Below are positions 26,688 to 38,676 of a stretch of 64,000 bases of DNA, piece after piece. Location: the NCBI RefSeq assembly GCF_009834565.1, contig NZ_CP019428.1, positions 496,001-560,000 on the forward strand. Reading direction: 5' to 3'. Within the stretch, counting starts at the first letter, position 1. Every line of letters starts with the position of its first letter. The notes below the pieces were generated by a model. The model made no database searches. It saw only the letters and a program-made list of their open reading frames with translations, and was not told the DNA's origin. Source of the DNA: Pseudomonas sp. R76 (lineage in GTDB: Bacteria; Pseudomonadota; Gammaproteobacteria; Pseudomonadales; Pseudomonadaceae). A program made the position numbers and the translations under genes.

Positions 26688-27655
26688 GCCTGCCCAGGCT
26701 CGACGTGTTCACGCTTTCTCACAATGCTGCTAAATGGCCCTTGCCGAGTAAGGCTCTACTCGCCTGTGCGCTGGCGGCGTCCGTCTGGCTGGTGGGCGAT
26801 ACCTGGCGGCTGGCCCCGGCACGTGAGCGGCTGAACACGCTGGAAACGCAGGCGGCTGCGCTGCAACAGGCGCTGACGCAAAAGGCCGGCCTGGCAGACA
26901 GTCTTGAGGATCGGGCCCGTCAGGCTCAAGTGATGCAGGAGCAGGTGGCCGGGCTTTTGCGACAACTGCCCGGCGAGTCGGACATGCCTGGCCTGCTCGA
27001 AGACATTGCACGGCTGGCGGCTGCCAATGGTTTGGTGGTCGAGGGTGTCGCGGTGTTGGACGAGCAATCGCAGCCGCTCTATGTCGAGGAACCGGTGCAG
27101 CTCGGTGCTTTTGGCGCCTACCACGACCTGGCGGCATTCTTGAGTGGCTTGGGCGGGCTGTCGCGGATCGTCACTGTGCACGACGTTGTGCTTCGGTCTG
27201 ATGGGTCGTTACTGCGCCTTGATTTTCTGGCCAAGACTTATCGGAGCACATTGCCGTCCGGCAGGGCTGGCCAGGCTGTCGAGCAGGGGCCGCGATTTGT
27301 CTACGACGCGGTTTTCTTGCGCGATCCGTTCCAACCGCCCACATCACAGGCCGATCACGCGCCTGGCCGGCCGACACGTGCACCGGATTTAGCGCGTAAG
27401 CGTGGGGCGCTGGAAGCCCTGCCCGTCGACCGGTTCGAAATGGTCGGCACGTTATCTCGTGGTGTGCAGACCTTCGCCCTGCTGCGCGCAGCCTCTGGCG
27501 TGCACCGGCTGGCGGTCGGCGACTACCTGGGCCCCAACCATGGCCGAGTTATGGCCATTCATGCAGGCCACATCGAACTGGCCGAACTGTTCCCGGATGA
27601 GCAAGGCGCCTGGCTGGAGCGCTCGCGAACCCTGGTGTTAAACGTCAACTCATAA
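26684..27655 (+). CDS. PilO-PilP fusion protein of the type IV pilus alignment complex
   Basis: Residues 1 to about 200 are PilO-like: a membrane helix (about 22-38), a coiled coil and a ferredoxin-like fold ending in LDFLAKTYRS. Residues about 212-323 match the periplasmic core of the PilP lipoprotein (FLRDPFQPP, FEMVGTL, FALLRAASGVHRLAVGDYLG, GAWLERSRTLVL). The PilP signal peptide and lipobox Cys are missing, so the PilP domain is tethered through PilO's inner-membrane helix instead of a lipid. Start is a TTG overlapping the pilN stop (TTGA). pilQ begins 12 bases downstream. In most pseudomonads pilO and pilP are separate genes. Confidence 0.9.
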   Translation: MSLPRLDVFTLSHNAAKWPLPSKALLACALAASVWLVGDTWRLAPARERLNTLETQAAALQQALTQKAGLADSLEDRARQAQVMQEQVAGLLRQLPGESDMPGLLEDIARLAAANGLVVEGVAVLDEQSQPLYVEEPVQLGAFGAYHDLAAFLSGLGGLSRIVTVHDVVLRSDGSLLRLDFLAKTYRSTLPSGRAGQAVEQGPRFVYDAVFLRDPFQPPTSQADHAPGRPTRAPDLARKRGALEALPVDRFEMVGTLSRGVQTFALLRAASGVHRLAVGDYLGPNHGRVMAIHAGHIELAELFPDEQGAWLERSRTLVLNVNS

Positions 27656-27667
27656 CGGAATCAAACA

Positions 27668-29050
27668 ATGAAAAGGACTTTTTCGTCCTTCGGTGTGGCG
27701 CTATGGATAGCGTTCACGGCACCGATGGCCCTTGCTGTGCCCAACCGTGTAGATCTGATCCAACTGCCGCCGCCTGGCCGCGCGGTGCCAAGCACCTATA
27801 GCGGTGACAAGCTGAACCTCAACTTCCAGAACATCCAGTTGCGTGCGGTATTGCAGCAGATAGCGGATGTGGCCGGGCTCAACCTGGTCACCAGCGACGA
27901 GGTGCAAGGCTCGATCACCCTGAGACTCAAGGATGTGCCCTGGGATCAGGCGCTGGACCTGGTGTTGCAAACCAAAGGGTTGGACAAGCGCGTGAAAGCC
28001 GGCGTTTTGCTGGTGGCGCCCGCCGAAGAATTGGCCGCCCGTGAGTTGCTGGCGTTGGAGTCGAACAAGCAGATGGCCGACTTGGCGCCATTGCGCCGGG
28101 AGCTGTTGCAGGTCAATTACGCCAAGGCCGCGGACCTGGCCAAGCTGTTTCAGTCGGTGACGACCCTGGATGGCCTCCCCGACGAGCGCGGTTCAGTGGC
28201 GGTGGATGACCGCACCAACAACATCATTGCCTACCAGACCGGCGAGCGGCTCGAAGAGCTGCGACGGATCGTGGCGCAGCTGGATATTCCAGTACGCCAA
28301 GTGATGATTGAGGCGCGCATCGTCGAAGCCAATGTCGATTACGACAAAAGCCTGGGCGTGCGCTGGGGCGGGCGCCTTAATCGTGGCAATTGGGGTGCGG
28401 GCGGCATCGGCAAGCCGTTGGCCGAGGGCGTTGAACCACCGGCGAGCCCGTCCAGCTCGCCGTTTGTTGACTTGGGCTCACTCACTGGCACTGCGGGTTT
28501 GGGCATTGCCTATATCACCGACAACCTGTTGTTGGACCTGGAGCTGACGGCCATGGAGAAAACCGGCAACGGCGAAATCGTCTCGCAGCCCAAGGTCGTC
28601 ACCTCCGACAAGGAGACCGCGCGCATCCTTAAAGGCACCGAGATTCCCTATCAGGAATCCACCGGCAGAGGTGCCACGTCGGTGTCCTTCAAGGAAGCCT
28701 CGCTGTCGCTGGAGGTGACCCCGCAAATCACGCCAGATGGCTGGGTGATCATGGAGGTCAAGGTCACCAAGGATGAGCCCGACTACCTGAACAAACTCAA
28801 CGACGTGCCGCCGATCAAGAAAAACGAAGTCAACGCCAAGGTACTGGTCAAGGACGGCGAGACCATCGTCATCGGCGGGGTTTTCTCCAATACCCAAAGC
28901 AAAGTGGTAGATAAAGTGCCATTTTTGGGCGATGTGCCGTATCTTGGCCGCCTTTTCCGGCGCGATGTTGTGGCGCAAAGAAAATCCGAGCTGCTGGTAT
29001 TCCTGACTCCGCGTATTATGAATAACCAGGCGATTGCTGTGAGTCGTTGA
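27668..29050 (+). CDS. pilQ: Type IV pilus secretin PilQ, short form without AMIN domains
   Basis: PilQ is the outer-membrane secretin through which pili or DNA pass. This 460-residue form has a signal peptide (residues 1-23, ending PMALA), an N0/STN domain (about 45-105, [22 protein letters not shown]), an N1 domain (about 140-210) and a complete secretin domain (about 260-455, ending FLTPRIM). Canonical Pseudomonas PilQ is about 710 residues because two peptidoglycan-binding AMIN domains precede N0; these are absent. The product is otherwise intact and likely folds as a secretin. Confidence 0.92.
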   Translation: MKRTFSSFGVALWIAFTAPMALAVPNRVDLIQLPPPGRAVPSTYSGDKLNLNFQNIQLRAVLQQIADVAGLNLVTSDEVQGSITLRLKDVPWDQALDLVLQTKGLDKRVKAGVLLVAPAEELAARELLALESNKQMADLAPLRRELLQVNYAKAADLAKLFQSVTTLDGLPDERGSVAVDDRTNNIIAYQTGERLEELRRIVAQLDIPVRQVMIEARIVEANVDYDKSLGVRWGGRLNRGNWGAGGIGKPLAEGVEPPASPSSSPFVDLGSLTGTAGLGIAYITDNLLLDLELTAMEKTGNGEIVSQPKVVTSDKETARILKGTEIPYQESTGRGATSVSFKEASLSLEVTPQITPDGWVIMEVKVTKDEPDYLNKLNDVPPIKKNEVNAKVLVKDGETIVIGGVFSNTQSKVVDKVPFLGDVPYLGRLFRRDVVAQRKSELLVFLTPRIMNNQAIAVSR

Positions 29051-29054
29051 TTCT

Positions 29055-29573
29055 GTGCGAAATTTGATTCTTGTAGGACCGATGGGGGCTGGAAAAAGCA
29101 CCATCGGCCGTTTGCTGGCCAAAGAGCTGCGCCTGCCATTCAAAGATTCCGACAAGGAAATTGAATTGCGCACGGGTGCCAATATCCCATGGATCTTCGA
29201 TAAGGAAGGCGAACTGGGCTTTCGCGACCGCGAGCAGGCGATGATTGCCGAGCTGTGCGGCTGCGACGGCGTGGTATTGGCCACCGGCGGCGGCGCAGTC
29301 ATGCGCGATGAAAACCGCCGGGCGCTGCATGCCGGTGGGCGCGTGGTCTACCTGCATGCGTCGGTCGAGCAGCAGGTGGGCCGCACCGCCCGCGACCGCA
29401 ATCGCCCGTTGTTGCGCACTGCCGATCCGGCCAAAACCCTCAGAGATCTACTGACGTTGCGCGATCCGCTCTATCGGGAAATCGCCGATCTGGTGGTGGA
29501 AACCGATGAGCGGCCGCCACGAATGGTGGTTCTCGACATTCTTGAGCGCTTGCAGCAGTTGCCACCCCGTTAA
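29055..29573 (+). CDS. aroK: Shikimate kinase I
   Basis: AroK phosphorylates shikimate in aromatic amino acid synthesis. The 172-residue P-loop kinase has Walker [10 protein letters not shown] (residues 8-16), the shikimate-binding D-S-D-K-E-I-E, FRDRE and ATGGGAV motifs, and the lid Arg in ARDRNRPLL. The start is a GTG four bases after the pilQ stop, in agreement with the family N-terminus [11 protein letters not shown]. The pilQ-aroK-aroB order is conserved in gammaproteobacteria. Confidence 0.97.
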   Translation: MRNLILVGPMGAGKSTIGRLLAKELRLPFKDSDKEIELRTGANIPWIFDKEGELGFRDREQAMIAELCGCDGVVLATGGGAVMRDENRRALHAGGRVVYLHASVEQQVGRTARDRNRPLLRTADPAKTLRDLLTLRDPLYREIADLVVETDERPPRMVVLDILERLQQLPPR

Positions 29574-29697
29574 AGCCAGACCCGAAATGCGCTATTCTCG
29601 GCGGCGCGCTATCAGCCTTCGGGGTGTGGCGCAGAGCCATCAGGCGACGTCAGATCCGAGCGTTGCCGATCGTACATATATCTTCACGCGGGGACAC

Positions 29698-30798
29698 ATG
29701 CAGACACTTAAGGTCGATCTAGGCGAGCGCAGCTACCCAATCCATATTGGCGAAGGTTTGTTGGACCTGCCTGAGCTGCTCGCACCGCATATTGCCGGGC
29801 GGCAAGTGGCGATCATCTCCAACGAAACGGTCGCGCCGCTGTATCTTGAGCGTCTGAGCCGCAGCCTTGCGGCGTACTCGGTGATTTCGGTGATCTTGCC
29901 TGACGGCGAGGCCCACAAGAACTGGGAAACCCTACAACTGATCTTTGATGGCCTGCTGACTGCGCGCCATGACCGGCGAACCACCGTGGTTGCCTTGGGC
30001 GGCGGTGTGATCGGCGACATGGCCGGCTTTGCGGCAGCCTGCTACCAGCGCGGCGTGGACTTTATCCAGGTGCCAACCACCTTGTTGTCCCAGGTTGATT
30101 CGTCGGTGGGCGGCAAGACCGGCATCAACCACCCGCTGGGCAAAAACATGGTCGGTGCGTTCTATCAGCCTCAAGCCGTGCTGATCGACACAGCGACCCT
30201 CAACACCCTGCCACCGCGCGAGTTGTCGGCGGGCCTGGCCGAAGTCATCAAATACGGGTTGATCTGCGACGAGCCGTTCCTGACCTGGCTGGAAGAGCAC
30301 ATGGACGCCCTGCGCGCCCTGGACCAAGTGGCGCTCACTGAAGCGATTTCCCGCTCCTGCGCCGCCAAGGCGCTGGTGGTGAATGCCGACGAACGGGAGT
30401 CCGGCGTACGCGCTACGCTGAACCTGGGCCACACCTTCGGCCATGCGATCGAAACGCACATGGGCTATGGTGTGTGGCTGCATGGGGAAGCCGTGGCGGC
30501 TGGCACCGTGATGGCATTGGACATGTCGCAGCGCCTGGGCTGGATCAGCGCCCAAGAGCGCGATCGCGGCATCCGCCTGTTCCAGCGCGCCGGTTTGCCG
30601 GTCGTTCCACCTACGAAGATGACCGAGGCGGATTTCCTCGAACATATGGCAATAGACAAGAAAGTGATCGACGGTCGCCTGCGACTGGTGCTGCTGCGCC
30701 ACATCGGCGAAGCGGTAGTGACCGACGATTATCCGAAAGAGATTTTACAGGCCACGCTGGGAGCGGATTACCGCGCCCTGGCCCAGCTTAAAGGTTAA
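29698..30798 (+). CDS. aroB: 3-dehydroquinate synthase
   Basis: AroB converts DAHP to 3-dehydroquinate, an NAD- and Zn-dependent step of the shikimate pathway. The 366-residue product has the NAD-binding [13 protein letters not shown] motif, the [11 protein letters not shown] segment, the metal ligands in LAEVIKYG and HTFGHAIE, and HGEAVA. The ATG of [15 protein letters not shown] has a GGGGAC site upstream; the longer frame starting inside aroK is rejected. The 124-base gap after aroK is part of the same transcript as far as can be seen. Confidence 0.97.
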   Translation: MQTLKVDLGERSYPIHIGEGLLDLPELLAPHIAGRQVAIISNETVAPLYLERLSRSLAAYSVISVILPDGEAHKNWETLQLIFDGLLTARHDRRTTVVALGGGVIGDMAGFAAACYQRGVDFIQVPTTLLSQVDSSVGGKTGINHPLGKNMVGAFYQPQAVLIDTATLNTLPPRELSAGLAEVIKYGLICDEPFLTWLEEHMDALRALDQVALTEAISRSCAAKALVVNADERESGVRATLNLGHTFGHAIETHMGYGVWLHGEAVAAGTVMALDMSQRLGWISAQERDRGIRLFQRAGLPVVPPTKMTEADFLEHMAIDKKVIDGRLRLVLLRHIGEAVVTDDYPKEILQATLGADYRALAQLKG

Positions 30799-30808
30799 TA
30801 AGATCCCG

Positions 30809-32371
30809 ATGACTAGTTTGCATGCCGACGAGGCGTTCCTCGGCCATTACCAGTTAAGCCACGACCCTTTTGCTCCACGGGTGCCGGGCTTCAAATTTTT
30901 CCCTGCCCAGCGCAAGCCGGTGCTCGGCCAGTTGCACCATTTGGCGCGCTACAGCCAGCTGCTGCTGGTGGTCACCGGCCCGTTGGGCAGCGGCAAGACT
31001 TTGCTGCGCCAGGCGCTGGTTGCCAGCACCAACAAGCAATCGGTACAGAGCGTGGTGGTGTCGGCCCGTGGTGCGGGTGATGCGGCGGGCGTGTTGCGCC
31101 AGGTTGCCCAGGCGCTGAACGTGGCGACCGCCGAGCCGAACGCGATCCTCAAGCAAGTGGTGCAACTGGGCCTGACCGGGCAGGAAGTCTACCTGCTGGT
31201 GGACGACGCCGAGCAGCTCGACGAATCCGCCCTGGAAGCGCTGCTGGCGCTGGCGGCGGGTACGCCGGAAGGCCGCCCGCATGTGTTCCTGTTTGGCGAG
31301 TCGTCGTTGATCGCCGATCTGGAGCAGATCAGTGGCGACCAGGAGCTGTTTCACGTCATCGAATTGCAGCCGTACGAAGAGGAAGAAACCCGCGAATACC
31401 TGGCTCAACGCCTTGAGGGCGCGGGGGCGGGTATCGAACTTTTCTCCGCTGCGCAGATCTCTGATATTCACGAAAGCTCCGACGGCTGGCCTGGCACCAT
31501 CAACCAGGTTGCCCGGGATGCCTTGATCGAAGCCATGATTGCAAGCCGCTCTGCGGTTAAGCGTCCAAAGATGGGGTTTACTATGCCTAAGAAGCACGTA
31601 TTGGCTATTTCCGCCGTTGTCGTGGTCGCTGTCGCCGCCGCCTGGTTGATCCCAGGTCGCAGCAAGGCACCCGCCACCGCCGGCGCGCCAACCGAACAGG
31701 CGCAGTTGCCACTGGGCAAGCCCACGCCAAATGTCGAATTCGCCAACTCCGGCCAACCGACCAATCTGCCAATGGTTGGCCAGCCTGTCATGCGCGGCCC
31801 GCTCGCCCAAGAAGCCGGTGGCATCTCCGAAGGCGACGACGGTGTGCCGGTAGAAGGCTCCAGCGCCACGCCGCCGACCGTGACCACGACCGCGCCGCCT
31901 GCGGGCGTACCCGCCGGTCAACCAGCGGCTCCGGTTGCCAAACCGACCCCGGCTCCGACCGTTGCCACCGCCAAGCCGGCGCCGGTTGCCAAGCCTGTCG
32001 CACCTGCGCCAGCCGCCAAACCGGCACCGGCTGCCAAGCCAGCTGAGAAACCAGCGGCCACTGTCGCCAAGGCCGGCGCCGCTGGCAGCAGCTGGTACAC
32101 CAGCCAGCCGACTGGCAACTTCGTGGTGCAGATCCTCGGCACCAGTTCAGAAGCCAACGCTCAGGCGTTCGTGAAAGAGCAGGGCGGCGAGTACCGTTAT
32201 TTCAAGAAAGTGCTCAACGGCAAGCCTCTCTACGTGATCACTTACGGCAACTTCTCCAGCCGTACCGCAGCTGAATCCGCTATCAAGGCCTTGCCAGCGA
32301 AGGTCCAGGCTGGTAAACCTTGGCCTCGCACTGTTGCCAGCGTTCAACAAGAACTCGCAACAACTCGCTGA
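30809..32371 (+). CDS. DamX-like AAA ATPase with C-terminal SPOR domain
   Basis: The 520-residue protein has an ExeA-like AAA domain (Walker A TGPLGSGKTLL near residue 55; Walker B VYLLVDDAEQLD near 132), one membrane helix (about 268-284), a long Pro/Ala/Lys linker and a C-terminal SPOR domain (about 430-515) that binds septal peptidoglycan. It occupies the damX position directly after aroKB, 10 bases downstream of aroB. E. coli DamX has the TM-SPOR part; the ATPase half suggests an ATP-controlled divisome factor, which is inference. Confidence 0.85.
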   Translation: MTSLHADEAFLGHYQLSHDPFAPRVPGFKFFPAQRKPVLGQLHHLARYSQLLLVVTGPLGSGKTLLRQALVASTNKQSVQSVVVSARGAGDAAGVLRQVAQALNVATAEPNAILKQVVQLGLTGQEVYLLVDDAEQLDESALEALLALAAGTPEGRPHVFLFGESSLIADLEQISGDQELFHVIELQPYEEEETREYLAQRLEGAGAGIELFSAAQISDIHESSDGWPGTINQVARDALIEAMIASRSAVKRPKMGFTMPKKHVLAISAVVVVAVAAAWLIPGRSKAPATAGAPTEQAQLPLGKPTPNVEFANSGQPTNLPMVGQPVMRGPLAQEAGGISEGDDGVPVEGSSATPPTVTTTAPPAGVPAGQPAAPVAKPTPAPTVATAKPAPVAKPVAPAPAAKPAPAAKPAEKPAATVAKAGAAGSSWYTSQPTGNFVVQILGTSSEANAQAFVKEQGGEYRYFKKVLNGKPLYVITYGNFSSRTAAESAIKALPAKVQAGKPWPRTVASVQQELATTR

Positions 32372-32720
32372 AGATTCGGCGGCCTTACCCAGGCCGCCTC
32401 TCCCGGCACCTCAAAAAAACGACAAAGCGTGCAGCCCTGAAGGCCGCGCGCTTTGTGGTGTCTGCGTCACGTAGCTTTTGAGTCGTAGCGGTCAGAATTA
32501 AAAAAGTTTTGACTAGCACAGCATATCGCTTTAAACCTTTCATAAATGCGACATAGATTTGCGACATTTCGTCGCTAAATTTGTGAGCGTTAGTGTCGGT
32601 GTGTACAATGACCTCCCTTTTGCCCCCGCTAAGCCGGCGTACGTTCGGCGTGGAAGGTAACCGGTTGAATTGAAAAGAAATTTGCCTCGGTATAAGAGGC
32701 AGCCTGGTGAGAAAGTGTCT
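32372..32720. other. Intergenic region between damX-like gene and gltB
   Basis: The 349-base gap contains no gene. It holds a GC hairpin without T-run (32378-32398, GGCGGCC/GGCCGCC), a second inverted repeat (CAAAGCG/CGCTTTG, 32424-32456) that may stop damX transcription, an A/T-rich tract, the gltB promoter and a leader of about 105 bases with a small hairpin (TGCCTC/GAGGCA, 32683-32703) close to the ribosome binding site. Confidence 0.6.
32581..32609 (+). promoter_or_regulatory. Sigma-70 promoter of gltBD
   Basis: TTGTGA and TACAAT are separated by exactly 17 bases, a good sigma-70 promoter about 110 bases before the gltB ATG. The A/T-rich stretch at 32490-32580 could act as an UP element or Lrp-type binding region; that is inference. 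Confidence 0.7.
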
Positions 32721-35700
32721 ATGAAAGCAGGTCTGTACCAACCCGATGAATTCAAGGATAACTGCGGTTTCGGCCTGATAGCCCACATGCAGGGCGAGCC
32801 CAGTCATACCCTTTTACAAACGGCCATCGAGGCCCTGACCTGCATGACCCACCGCGGTGGGATCAACGCCGACGGCAAAACCGGTGACGGTTGCGGCTTG
32901 CTGATTCAAAAGCCCGACCAGTTCCTGCGCGCTGTCGCAAAAGAACAATTTGCAGTCGACCTGCCCAAGCAATACGCCGTGGGCATGGTGTTTTTCAACC
33001 AGGACCCGGTTAAAGCCCAAGCGGCTCGCGAGAACATGAACCGCGAGATCCTGGCTGCCGGCCTGCAACTTGTCGGCTGGCGCAAAGTGCCGATCGACAC
33101 CAGCGTGCTCGGCCGCCTGGCCCTGGAGCGCCTGCCGCAGATCGAACAAGTGTTCATCGCAGGCGATGGCCTGAGCGATCAGGACATGGCGATCAAGCTG
33201 TTCACCTCGCGTCGTCGCTCGTCAGTGGCCAACGCTGCCGACACCGACCACTACATCTGCAGCTTTTCGCACAAGACCATCATTTATAAAGGCCTGATGA
33301 TGCCGGCGGACTTGACCGCCTTCTATCCAGACCTGAGCGATGAGCGCCTGCAAACCGCAATCTGCGTGTTCCACCAGCGCTTCTCCACCAACACCCTGCC
33401 GAAATGGCCGCTGGCCCAGCCATTCCGCTTCCTCGCCCACAACGGCGAGATCAACACCATCACCGGCAACCGCAACTGGGCCGTGGCCCGTCGCACCAAG
33501 TTCGCCAACGATTTGATGGACCTCGAAGAGCTCGGCCCGCTGGTTAACCGCGTGGGTTCCGACTCTTCCAGCATGGACAACATGCTCGAGCTGATGGTCA
33601 CCGGCGGCATCGACCTGTTCCGTGGCGTGCGCATGATCATTCCGCCTGCGTGGCAGAACGTCGAGACCATGGACCCGGACCTGCGTGCATTCTACGAGTA
33701 CAACTCGATGCACATGGAGCCGTGGGACGGCCCGGCCGGCGTGGTCATGACCGACGGCCGCTACGCGGTGTGCCTGCTCGACCGTAACGGTCTGCGCCCG
33801 GCGCGTTGGGTCATCACCACCAACGGTTTCATCACCCTGGCGTCGGAAATCGGCGTGTGGGACTACAAGCCTGAAGACGTGATCGCCAAGGGCCGCGTTG
33901 GCCCCGGCCAGATCCTGGCCGTGGACACCGAAACCGGGCAGATCCTCGACACCGACGCCATCGACAACCGCTTGAAGTCGCGTCACCCGTACAAGCAATG
34001 GCTGCGCAAGAACGCCCTGCGCATCCAGGCAACCATGGAAGATAACGACCACGGTTCGGCTTTCTACGACGTCGACCAGCTCAAGCAGTACATGAAGATG
34101 TATCAGGTCACGTTCGAAGAGCGCGACCAGGTGCTGCGCCCGCTCGGCGAACAAGGCTATGAGGCCGTCGGCTCCATGGGCGATGACACGCCAATGGCCG
34201 TGCTGTCCCAGCGCGTGCGCACGCCGTACGACTATTTCCGCCAGCAGTTCGCCCAGGTGACTAACCCGCCGATCGACCCGCTGCGCGAAGCCATCGTGAT
34301 GTCCCTGGAAGTCTGCCTCGGTGCCGAGCGCAATATCTTCCAGGAATCGCCTGAGCACGCTTCCCGCGTAATCCTCAGCTCGCCGGTGGTTTCGCCGGCC
34401 AAGTGGAGTTCGCTGATGACCCTGGAGCGCCCGGGCTTCGACCGTCAGATTATCGACCTGAACTACGACGAAAGCCTTGGCCTTGAAGCCGCTGTGCGTA
34501 ACGTCGCCGATCAGGCCGAAGAGGCGGTGCGTGCCGGTCGTACCCAGATCGTGCTGACCGACCGTCACATCGCCCCTGGCAAGTTGCCGATCCACGCCTC
34601 GCTGGCCACCGGCGCGGTGCATCACCGCCTGACCGAAAAAGGCCTGCGTTGCGACTCCAACATCCTCGTGGAAACCGCCACTGCCCGTGACCCGCACCAC
34701 TTTGCGGTGTTGATCGGCTTCGGCGCCTCGGCGGTGTACCCGTTCCTGGCGTACGAAGTGCTCGGCGACTTGATCCGTACCGGCGAAGTGCTGGGCGATC
34801 TCTACGAGGTGTTCAAGAACTACCGTAAGGGCATCACCAAGGGCCTGTTGAAGATCCTGTCGAAGATGGGCATCTCCACCGTCACGTCCTATCGCGGCGC
34901 GCAACTGTTCGAAGCTATCGGCCTGTCCGAAGAAGTCTGCGAGCTGAGCTTCCGTGGTGTGCCGAGCCGCATCAAGGGCGCGCGTTTCGTTGACATCGAA
35001 GCCGAGCAGAAAGCCCTGGCAGCCGAAGCCTGGAGCGCGCGGAAGCCGATCCAGCAAGGCGGCCTGCTCAAGTTCGTCCACGGTGGCGAATACCACGCCT
35101 ACAACCCGGATGTGGTCAGCACCCTGCAAGCTGCTGTGCAGCAGGGCGACTACGCCAAGTTCAAGGAATACACCGCGCTGGTGGATAACCGCCCGGTGTC
35201 GATGATCCGCGACCTGTTCAAGGTGAAAACCCTCGACACGCCGCTGGCCATCAGTGAGATCGAGCCGCTGGAATCGATCCTCAAGCGTTTCGACTCCGCG
35301 GGTATTTCCCTTGGCGCCTTGTCGCCCGAGGCTCACGAAGCCCTGGCCGAAGCCATGAACCGCCTGGGGGCGCGTTCCAACTCCGGCGAAGGCGGCGAAG
35401 ACCCGGCGCGCTACGGCACCATCAAAAGCTCGAAAATCAAGCAGGTGGCGACTGGCCGTTTCGGTGTAACCCCGGAATACCTGGTCAACGCCGAAGTGCT
35501 GCAGATCAAAGTCGCCCAGGGCGCCAAGCCCGGTGAAGGTGGGCAACTGCCAGGCGGCAAGGTCAACGGTCTGATCGCCAAGCTGCGTTATGCAGTGCCG
35601 GGCGTGACCCTGATTTCGCCGCCGCCGCACCACGACATCTATTCGATTGAAGACTTGTCGCAGCTGATTTTCGACTTGAAACAAGTCAACCCGCAGGCGC

Positions 35701-37166
35701 TGGTCTCGGTGAAACTGGTCGCAGAAGCCGGCGTAGGCACCATCGCCGCTGGCGTGGCCAAGGCCTATGCCGACCTGATCACCATCTCCGGCTACGACGG
35801 CGGCACTGGCGCTTCGCCGCTGACCTCGATCAAGTACGCCGGTGCACCGTGGGAACTCGGCCTGGCGGAAACCCACCAGACCCTGCGCGGCAACGACCTG
35901 CGCGGCAAAGTGCGGGTGCAAACCGACGGCGGCCTGAAAACCGGCCTCGACGTAATCAAGGCCGCGATCCTCGGCGCCGAAAGTTTCGGCTTCGGTACTG
36001 CGCCGATGATCGCCCTGGGCTGCAAATACCTGCGTATCTGCCACCTGAACAACTGCGCCACCGGCGTCGCCACTCAGAACGAAAAGCTGCGTAAGGATCA
36101 CTACATCGGTACCGTCGACATGGTGGTGAATTTCTTCACCTACGTCGCCGAAGAAACCCGTGAGTGGCTGGCCAAGCTGGGTGTGCGTTCGCTGGAAGAG
36201 CTGATCGGTCGTACCGACCTGCTGGAAATCCTCGAAGGCCAGACCGCCAAGCAAAACCACCTGGACCTGACACCACTGTTGGGCAGCGACCACATCCCGG
36301 CAGACAAGCCACAATTCTGCCAGGTGGATCGCAACCCGCCGTTCGACAAAGGCCTGCTGGCCGAGAAGATGGTCGAAATGGCCAGTTCCTCGATCAACGA
36401 CGCCAGCGGTGGCGATTTCGCTTTGGATATTTGCAACTGCGACCGTTCGATCGGCGCACGCATCTCCGGCGAAATCGCGCGCAAGCACGGCAACCAAGGC
36501 ATGGCGAAAGCGCCGATCACGTTCCGCTTCAACGGCACTGCCGGCCAGAGCTTCGGCGTGTGGAACGCCGGCGGCCTGCACATGTACCTCGAAGGCGATG
36601 CCAACGACTACGTGGGCAAGGGCATGACCGGCGGCAAGCTGGTGATCGTTCCGCCTAAAGGCAGCATCTACAAGACCCAGGACAGTGCCATCATCGGCAA
36701 CACCTGCTTGTACGGTGCCACCGGTGGCAAGCTGTTCGCCGCGGGTACGGCCGGTGAGCGTTTCGCCGTGCGTAACTCCGGTGCCCACACCGTGGTGGAA
36801 GGCACTGGCGATCACTGCTGTGAGTACATGACCGGGGGCTTTGTCGCGGTACTGGGCAAGACCGGTTACAACTTCGGTTCGGGCATGACCGGCGGTTTCG
36901 CCTACGTGCTTGACCAGGACAACACCTTCGTCGACAAGGTCAACCACGAGTTGGTCGAGATCCAGCGGATCAGCGGCGAAGCCATGGAATCCTACCGGAA
37001 CCACTTGCAGCACGTGCTGGATGAGTATGTCGAGGAAACCGGCAGCGAATGGGGTCGTAACCTCGCCGAAAACCTCGATGATTACCTGCGTCGTTTCTGG
37101 CTGGTCAAGCCCAAGGCTGCCAACCTGAAATCGTTGCTTTCCAGCATCCGTGCCAACCCGCAGTGA
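32721..37166 (+). CDS. gltB: Glutamate synthase (NADPH) large subunit
   Basis: GltB transfers the glutamine amide to 2-oxoglutarate, giving glutamate. The 1481-residue protein begins [15 protein letters not shown]; Cys15 in NCGFGLIAH is the class II amidotransferase nucleophile exposed after removal of a 14-residue propeptide. The FMN/2-oxoglutarate domain follows ([11 protein letters not shown] ... [10 protein letters not shown]), with the [3Fe-4S] cysteines in [12 protein letters not shown] and a C-terminal beta-helix rich in [17 protein letters not shown] repeats. The long open frame on the opposite strand (33222-37013) is a codon-bias shadow. Confidence 0.98.
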   Translation: MKAGLYQPDEFKDNCGFGLIAHMQGEPSHTLLQTAIEALTCMTHRGGINADGKTGDGCGLLIQKPDQFLRAVAKEQFAVDLPKQYAVGMVFFNQDPVKAQAARENMNREILAAGLQLVGWRKVPIDTSVLGRLALERLPQIEQVFIAGDGLSDQDMAIKLFTSRRRSSVANAADTDHYICSFSHKTIIYKGLMMPADLTAFYPDLSDERLQTAICVFHQRFSTNTLPKWPLAQPFRFLAHNGEINTITGNRNWAVARRTKFANDLMDLEELGPLVNRVGSDSSSMDNMLELMVTGGIDLFRGVRMIIPPAWQNVETMDPDLRAFYEYNSMHMEPWDGPAGVVMTDGRYAVCLLDRNGLRPARWVITTNGFITLASEIGVWDYKPEDVIAKGRVGPGQILAVDTETGQILDTDAIDNRLKSRHPYKQWLRKNALRIQATMEDNDHGSAFYDVDQLKQYMKMYQVTFEERDQVLRPLGEQGYEAVGSMGDDTPMAVLSQRVRTPYDYFRQQFAQVTNPPIDPLREAIVMSLEVCLGAERNIFQESPEHASRVILSSPVVSPAKWSSLMTLERPGFDRQIIDLNYDESLGLEAAVRNVADQAEEAVRAGRTQIVLTDRHIAPGKLPIHASLATGAVHHRLTEKGLRCDSNILVETATARDPHHFAVLIGFGASAVYPFLAYEVLGDLIRTGEVLGDLYEVFKNYRKGITKGLLKILSKMGISTVTSYRGAQLFEAIGLSEEVCELSFRGVPSRIKGARFVDIEAEQKALAAEAWSARKPIQQGGLLKFVHGGEYHAYNPDVVSTLQAAVQQGDYAKFKEYTALVDNRPVSMIRDLFKVKTLDTPLAISEIEPLESILKRFDSAGISLGALSPEAHEALAEAMNRLGARSNSGEGGEDPARYGTIKSSKIKQVATGRFGVTPEYLVNAEVLQIKVAQGAKPGEGGQLPGGKVNGLIAKLRYAVPGVTLISPPPHHDIYSIEDLSQLIFDLKQVNPQALVSVKLVAEAGVGTIAAGVAKAYADLITISGYDGGTGASPLTSIKYAGAPWELGLAETHQTLRGNDLRGKVRVQTDGGLKTGLDVIKAAILGAESFGFGTAPMIALGCKYLRICHLNNCATGVATQNEKLRKDHYIGTVDMVVNFFTYVAEETREWLAKLGVRSLEELIGRTDLLEILEGQTAKQNHLDLTPLLGSDHIPADKPQFCQVDRNPPFDKGLLAEKMVEMASSSINDASGGDFALDICNCDRSIGARISGEIARKHGNQGMAKAPITFRFNGTAGQSFGVWNAGGLHMYLEGDANDYVGKGMTGGKLVIVPPKGSIYKTQDSAIIGNTCLYGATGGKLFAAGTAGERFAVRNSGAHTVVEGTGDHCCEYMTGGFVAVLGKTGYNFGSGMTGGFAYVLDQDNTFVDKVNHELVEIQRISGEAMESYRNHLQHVLDEYVEETGSEWGRNLAENLDDYLRRFWLVKPKAANLKSLLSSIRANPQ

Positions 37167-37189
37167 TATGCGCCTGAACAGTTTGATGA

Positions 37190-38617
<1,428 letters not shown>

Positions 38618-38636
38618 GCCTCGGTACGCTTAACAC

Positions 38637-38672
38637 AAGCGGGCTTGTTCCTTACGGACAAGCCCGCTTTTG
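38637..38672. terminator. Terminator between convergent gltD and RND transporter gene
   Basis: A perfect 12-base stem (AAGCGGGCTTGT / ACAAGCCCGCTT) with a 9-base loop is followed by T-rich sequence on the plus strand and preceded by A-rich sequence, so it can serve gltD and, from the other side, the convergent efflux gene. Confidence 0.88.
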
Positions 38673-38676
38673 CGTT

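Noticed and set aside
33222..37013. Very long open frame of 1263 codons on the strand opposite gltB
   Set aside because: It is a shadow of gltB caused by high GC and codon bias; the protein has no recognisable domain, and gltB itself is fully conserved.
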